Source of the DNA: a virus
DNA: 22,257 nt
Reading direction: 5' to 3' (one strand)
Virus record (IMG/VR): IMGVR_UViG_3300009100_000046
Location: 1-22,257 of that record
Shown: in pieces, positions 20,281-22,257 of the stretch
How the letters are laid out: each line of letters opens with the position of its first letter
Position numbering within the stretch: the first letter of the stretch is position 1
Notes under the pieces: generated by a model
What the model saw: only the letters and a program-made list of their open reading frames with translations
What the model was told of the DNA's origin: nothing
Databases searched by the model: none
Program-made: the position numbers and the translations under genes

Positions 20281-20355
20281 CTAGAGCTTGTAGATCACGT
20301 AGATACAACCTATCGCGATCAATGCAAGCACAACGATCAAGATGACGAAATCCAC
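20281..20355 (-). CDS. Candidate 24-residue TM peptide
   Basis: From GTG 20355, seven bases after GAGGAAGGA, the frame reads MDFVILIVVLALIAI then GCIYVIYKL and stops. It is a clean membrane segment. The frame stays open upstream to a possible TTG start that would add ~30 polar residues, so the true start is uncertain. It lies just upstream of the DUF7873-like gene. Confidence 0.5.
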   Translation of the reverse strand: MDFVILIVVLALIAIGCIYVIYKL

Positions 20356-20482
20356 GTCATCATCCTTCCTCGATTCCCTCCCAGGACACTCCGAGCGTTC
20401 TCTCCGCCACGAACACGGATTCTCCGGAGTAGCCCCATACAGGTACAACGTCGATCGCCTGGTACGAACGGGAATCGGATCG

Positions 20483-20558
20483 TAGCGGGAACGAGATTCG
20501 AACTCGTGATCTTCAGCTTATGAGGCTGACGGGGACGACCGAACTCCCCTATCCCGCT
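20483..20558 (-). tRNA. tRNA-Met (CAT)
   Basis: Acceptor AGCGGGA pairs with TCCCGCT, D-stem GGGGA/TCCCC, anticodon stem TCAGC/GCTGA with loop CTCATAA (anticodon CAT), T-arm ACGAG-TTCGAAT-CTCGT, discriminator A. A paired A1-T72 argues against an initiator tRNA. A lysidine-modified Ile tRNA (ATA codon) cannot be excluded from the sequence. Confidence 0.94.
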
Positions 20559-20561
20559 GTG

Positions 20562-20642
20562 GTGGCAGGGTGTTTGTTAGCTCGTCAACACCTGGCAAAG
20601 GAAGCACGGAAACCAACACCCGGTGGAGCGACACCCTGCCAC
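20562..20642. repeat. 12-bp inverted repeat upstream of tRNA-Met
   Basis: GTGGCAGGGTGT (20562-20573) is perfectly complementary to ACACCCTGCCAC (20631-20642). Inside, CACCTGG and CCCGGTG can pair with one mismatch. On the - strand the stem ends three bases before the mature 5' end of tRNA-Met, a place where it could guide processing. Confidence 0.7.
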
Positions 20643-20663
20643 GTTGAACTGGTGCTGCCTGTT

Positions 20664-20729
20664 TCATGCCCGATTCACAGCGAGGTCCGGAGGTCTCCTC
20701 CGACACCATGGGCAGCACCAGAACTTCAT
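20664..20729 (-). CDS. Candidate 21-residue Cys-rich peptide
   Basis: ATG 20729 lies four bases after the stop of the 50-residue TM gene; the frame reads MKFWCCPWCRRRPPDLAVNR-A. A CCPWC knuckle followed by a basic stretch resembles the other tiny zinc peptides here. The ribosome binding site (GGAAAGGG) is rather far, so re-initiation would be needed. Confidence 0.35.
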   Translation of the reverse strand: MKFWCCPWCRRRPPDLAVNRA

Positions 20730-20733
20730 CAGG

Positions 20734-20886
20734 TTACAAGGCCCTTTCCAGTACGGGGATCAGCGCCGTCAGCACCCAGAGCATCAGCCCTAGGGCAACG
20801 AGGTTGACCCGTGCCCCCACGCCGAAGGCGGCGAGGCCGAAGCACACCGTCGCACCCAGCAGAAGAAGAAGGATCAGAGCATCCAT
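20734..20886 (-). CDS. Small two-TM membrane protein
   Basis: The product has 50 residues from ATG 20886: a first hydrophobic segment DALILLLLLGATVCFGLAAF, a short GVGARVN turn and a second segment LVALGLMLWVLTALIPVL. Small two-TM proteins with this hairpin layout are widespread in actinobacteriophage genomes. Codon choice is GC-biased at third positions as in its neighbours. A 7-bp hairpin lies just before the ATG; the ribosome binding site is weak. Confidence 0.7.
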   Translation of the reverse strand: MDALILLLLLGATVCFGLAAFGVGARVNLVALGLMLWVLTALIPVLERAL

Positions 20887-20890
20887 GCTC

Positions 20891-20911
20891 GACTCTTACC
20901 CGTTCAGTAAG
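20891..20911 (-). promoter_or_regulatory. Hairpin in front of the two-TM gene
   Basis: CTCTTAC (20891-20897) pairs with GTAAGAG (20905-20911), loop of seven. It lies five bases from the ATG and includes the only purine-rich stretch there, so it could hide the ribosome binding site until opened. Confidence 0.45.
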
Positions 20912-20939
20912 AGTGTGAACCTGATCAACTTGGTGACAG

Positions 20940-20989
20940 GGTACGGAACCTCGGCAAGAGGAAACGAAGCGTGAACCCATGTCCGTACC
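20940..20989. repeat. 8-bp inverted repeat with inner hairpin
   Basis: GGTACGGA (20940-20947) pairs with TCCGTACC (20982-20989); CCTC-GGCAA-GAGG (20949-20961) lies inside. It has the size of a reduced tRNA-like fold but no T-loop consensus. Confidence 0.55.
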
Positions 20990-21037
20990 ACTGGATGAGC
21001 AGCAGCACCCTATGGACCCGCACCCTGCCACGTTAGG

Positions 21038-21096
21038 AGTGGTGTAGCCGGTTCCCCCTGAACCGGCCCTGTTGTCGGTCAGGCGGCTACACCACT
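21038..21096. ncRNA. Three-way-junction RNA element
   Basis: AGTGGTGTAG (21038-21047) pairs with CTACACCACT (21087-21096), extendable to 13 bp. Inside are CCGGTTC-CCCCT-GAACCGG (21048-21066) and CCTG-TTGTCGGT-CAGG (21068-21083). All 59 bases are thus accounted for by three stems, an unusually complete fold. It begins three bases from the tRNA-like element at 21100. Confidence 0.65.
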
Positions 21097-21099
21097 TCG

Positions 21100-21153
21100 T
21101 CCCCCGCCAGGACTCGAACCTGGGACCTCGATACCCAACTGAGCTACGGGGGC
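21100..21153 (-). ncRNA. tRNA-like element without anticodon arm
   Basis: On the - strand: acceptor GCCCCCG pairs with CGGGGGA over 6 bp (G1-A72 mismatch), TA, a D-arm CTC-AGTTGGGTATC-GAG, three bases, and T-arm CCAGG-TTCGAGT-CCTGG. Total 54 bases; no anticodon arm is present, though the D-loop keeps its G run and the T-loop is canonical. Either an internal deletion of a tRNA or a minimal tRNA mimic. Confidence 0.55.
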
Positions 21154-21290
21154 AATGTGGCTGTGGAGTTGTCAAATCTACGAGAAGCTCCGTGCTTCGT
21201 CCTCCAGGGTACCCCTAGTCGAAATCAGCGTCAACCTCGACCAGATGACGAACCATAACCCGTCCAGAGCTACTTGGCACCAGGGTTCTC
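21154..21290. other. Gap with no recognised feature
   Basis: I see no gene, RNA or strong inverted repeat between the tRNA-like element and the glycosidase stop. A 13-codon frame is too short to support. Confidence 0.4.
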
Positions 21291-22127
21291 TTACTGACTG
21301 TTGATCACACCTTGCAGACTTGGCTTGGTGGGTGCCTTGGTGAGCCGATCCCCACCCTTGTTCCACCACATCATGGCCTTGACCTGGGGCTTCGTGCGAG
21401 CGTAGCTGACCGTGCTGCGGGTAGCGGCAGCTCGCAGCTCGTCGGAGGGGTCATCGATACTCTGTTCCGCGCCCCACTCGCCGAGCAAGGTATCGCAGCC
21501 GAACCGCGTGGCCAGCGCCACAGCCGGATCCACCATCTCCCTGATCTTGTACGCCTGACCATCGTTGTACGAGTCGACCCCGTAGTAGGTGGCGCCCTCG
21601 TACCAGAACAGTTGCGGGTCCCCGCCGTTCTCCACCAGCCAGTACCGGGGAACGATCGGGCCGTTGCCCAGGATCCGATGCCGGTTGGGGCTCGCGTTGA
21701 TGATCTGAACCATCCGCCGCGCCGTGGTGCGGTACCTCGCCGGGTCCACGTTGCCGTTCGGCTCGTGGTACCAGGTCAACCAGATGTCCCGATCCAGGGT
21801 GGGCAGCCAGGACTCCAATTGCTCCACGTCGTCCTTCCAGGACAGCAGGATGCGACAGTTAGGGAACTTGGCCAGGGCCAACCACACCGGATCGGTCTTC
21901 ACGTCGGGCAGCTCGGGTAGGGAATCGGCATCCCCGGTGTCCTTGCCGAAGTGGCGGTACGCCCGCAGGCCTGGGTAGTCCCTCAGGTCCGTCTGGATGT
22001 CGGCAGGTATGCAATGCAGCCCGATGCGGAGAGGCTCAGCTACTGGTGGTGCCGGCGGAGCGGTCAGCGTCAGGGTGCCGGCCAGTTCGTAGCCTTCGGC
22101 TGCTGTCTGTATCGGAAAACTGGTCAT
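21291..22127 (-). CDS. Clan GH-A-like glycoside hydrolase
   Basis: The product has 278 residues from ATG 22127, behind AGGA. After a 30-residue polar/Pro-rich lead it has a TIM-barrel-like chain: LRIGLHCI, RAYRHFGKD, RILLSWKDD, then WLTWYHEPNG with candidate acid/base Glu122, and LLGEWGAEQ with candidate nucleophile Glu217, then MMWWNKGGD. The spacing of about 95 residues between the two Glu and the HEP/GEW motifs match retaining clan GH-A enzymes such as beta-mannanase-like GH26. There is no signal peptide. It may trim host wall or capsule glycans as a virion or lysis-related enzyme; the substrate cannot be deduced. Confidence 0.8.
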   Translation of the reverse strand: MTSFPIQTAAEGYELAGTLTLTAPPAPPVAEPLRIGLHCIPADIQTDLRDYPGLRAYRHFGKDTGDADSLPELPDVKTDPVWLALAKFPNCRILLSWKDDVEQLESWLPTLDRDIWLTWYHEPNGNVDPARYRTTARRMVQIINASPNRHRILGNGPIVPRYWLVENGGDPQLFWYEGATYYGVDSYNDGQAYKIREMVDPAVALATRFGCDTLLGEWGAEQSIDDPSDELRAAATRSTVSYARTKPQVKAMMWWNKGGDRLTKAPTKPSLQGVINSQ

Positions 22128-22135
22128 GTCCTAGT

Positions 22136-22255
22136 TTACCGCCTGTAGAAAACATACCTAAGTAGCTGGATCAGGGCATGAACGGCGAGGACGACAATGA
22201 TGCCGCCAGTGATTCCCCTTGGATCGAACGGGAACATGGTCAGGACGATGAACAT
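22136..22255 (-). CDS. Small membrane protein at the right edge
   Basis: From ATG 22255 the frame codes 39 residues: MFIVLTMFPFDPRGITGG then a membrane segment IIVVLAVHALIQLLRYVFYR. The frame remains open to the window edge, so an earlier start is possible. It lies 8 bases upstream of the glycosidase ATG, so the two are probably co-transcribed. Function unknown. Confidence 0.6.
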   Translation of the reverse strand: MFIVLTMFPFDPRGITGGIIVVLAVHALIQLLRYVFYRR

Positions 22256-22257
22256 CA

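Noticed and set aside
20363-20470. Short open frame with VVPVWGYSGESV
   Set aside because: Protein-like, but no acceptable start codon before the tRNA-Met; an alternative frame in the same bases is equally likely.
20518-20718. 66-codon frame on the - strand
   Set aside because: It reads through tRNA-Met and its flanking stem; no protein-like pattern.
20729-21175. 148-codon frame on the - strand
   Set aside because: It runs through the armless tRNA-like element and the three-way-junction RNA; its sequence looks translated from RNA genes.

Overview
This window looks like part of the genome of a tailed, siphovirus-type phage of a GC-rich actinobacterium. Base composition is about 60% GC by eye, and GTG starts are frequent. 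The virion genes resemble actinobacteriophage families: a Cys-rich head-tail adaptor, a tape measure protein with the FAEGGFVTRPTAALVGEAGP motif, a minor tail protein ending in repeated W-(D/E) motifs, and an M15-type endolysin. The host genus cannot be fixed from the window. A DUF7873-like gene fits Streptomyces-type phages but does not prove it.

Bases 1-14890 carry the virion and lysis genes, all on the + strand and nearly without gaps; many stop and start codons overlap. In order: C-terminal part of a probable major capsid protein; a small acidic AT-hook-like protein; a major-tail-protein-like product with a C-terminal PKD fold; a small virion decoration-like protein; a short conserved protein; two Cys-rich head-tail connectors; a small linker protein; a gp10-like tail terminator/completion protein; two overlapping tail-assembly chaperone frames, probably joined by a +1 (or -2) frameshift; the tape measure protein; two minor tail (hub) proteins; a small tail protein; four fibre-like proteins in a row; another small virion protein; endolysin; two membrane proteins (holin candidates) with a small charged protein between them; and one unknown.

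Bases 14867-22257 are entirely on the - strand, convergent with the structural block. They hold many very small genes (single-TM peptides, CxxC zinc-ribbon peptides, a lipoprotein-like peptide), a DUF7873-like gene, a clan GH-A-like glycoside hydrolase, and a dispersed tRNA array. Five tRNAs are canonical: Arg-CCT, Thr-TGT, Lys-CTT, Tyr-GTA and Met-CAT.

The unusual part is the RNA between these small genes. Three more tRNA-shaped sequences have abnormal anticodon loops. Two compact tRNA-like elements have acceptor stem, one D-like hairpin and T-arm but no anticodon arm (15425-15472 and 21100-21153). Near 19.2 kb, a T-arm/acceptor half lies upstream of a matching acceptor/D-arm half in the direction of transcription. 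That is either the order expected of a circularly permuted tRNA, or a long-insert, tmRNA-like RNA next to an orphan 5' half. Most spacers also contain long perfect inverted repeats, and one forms an H-type pseudoknot. I regard this set of non-standard tRNA-like and structured RNAs as the most novel content of the window.
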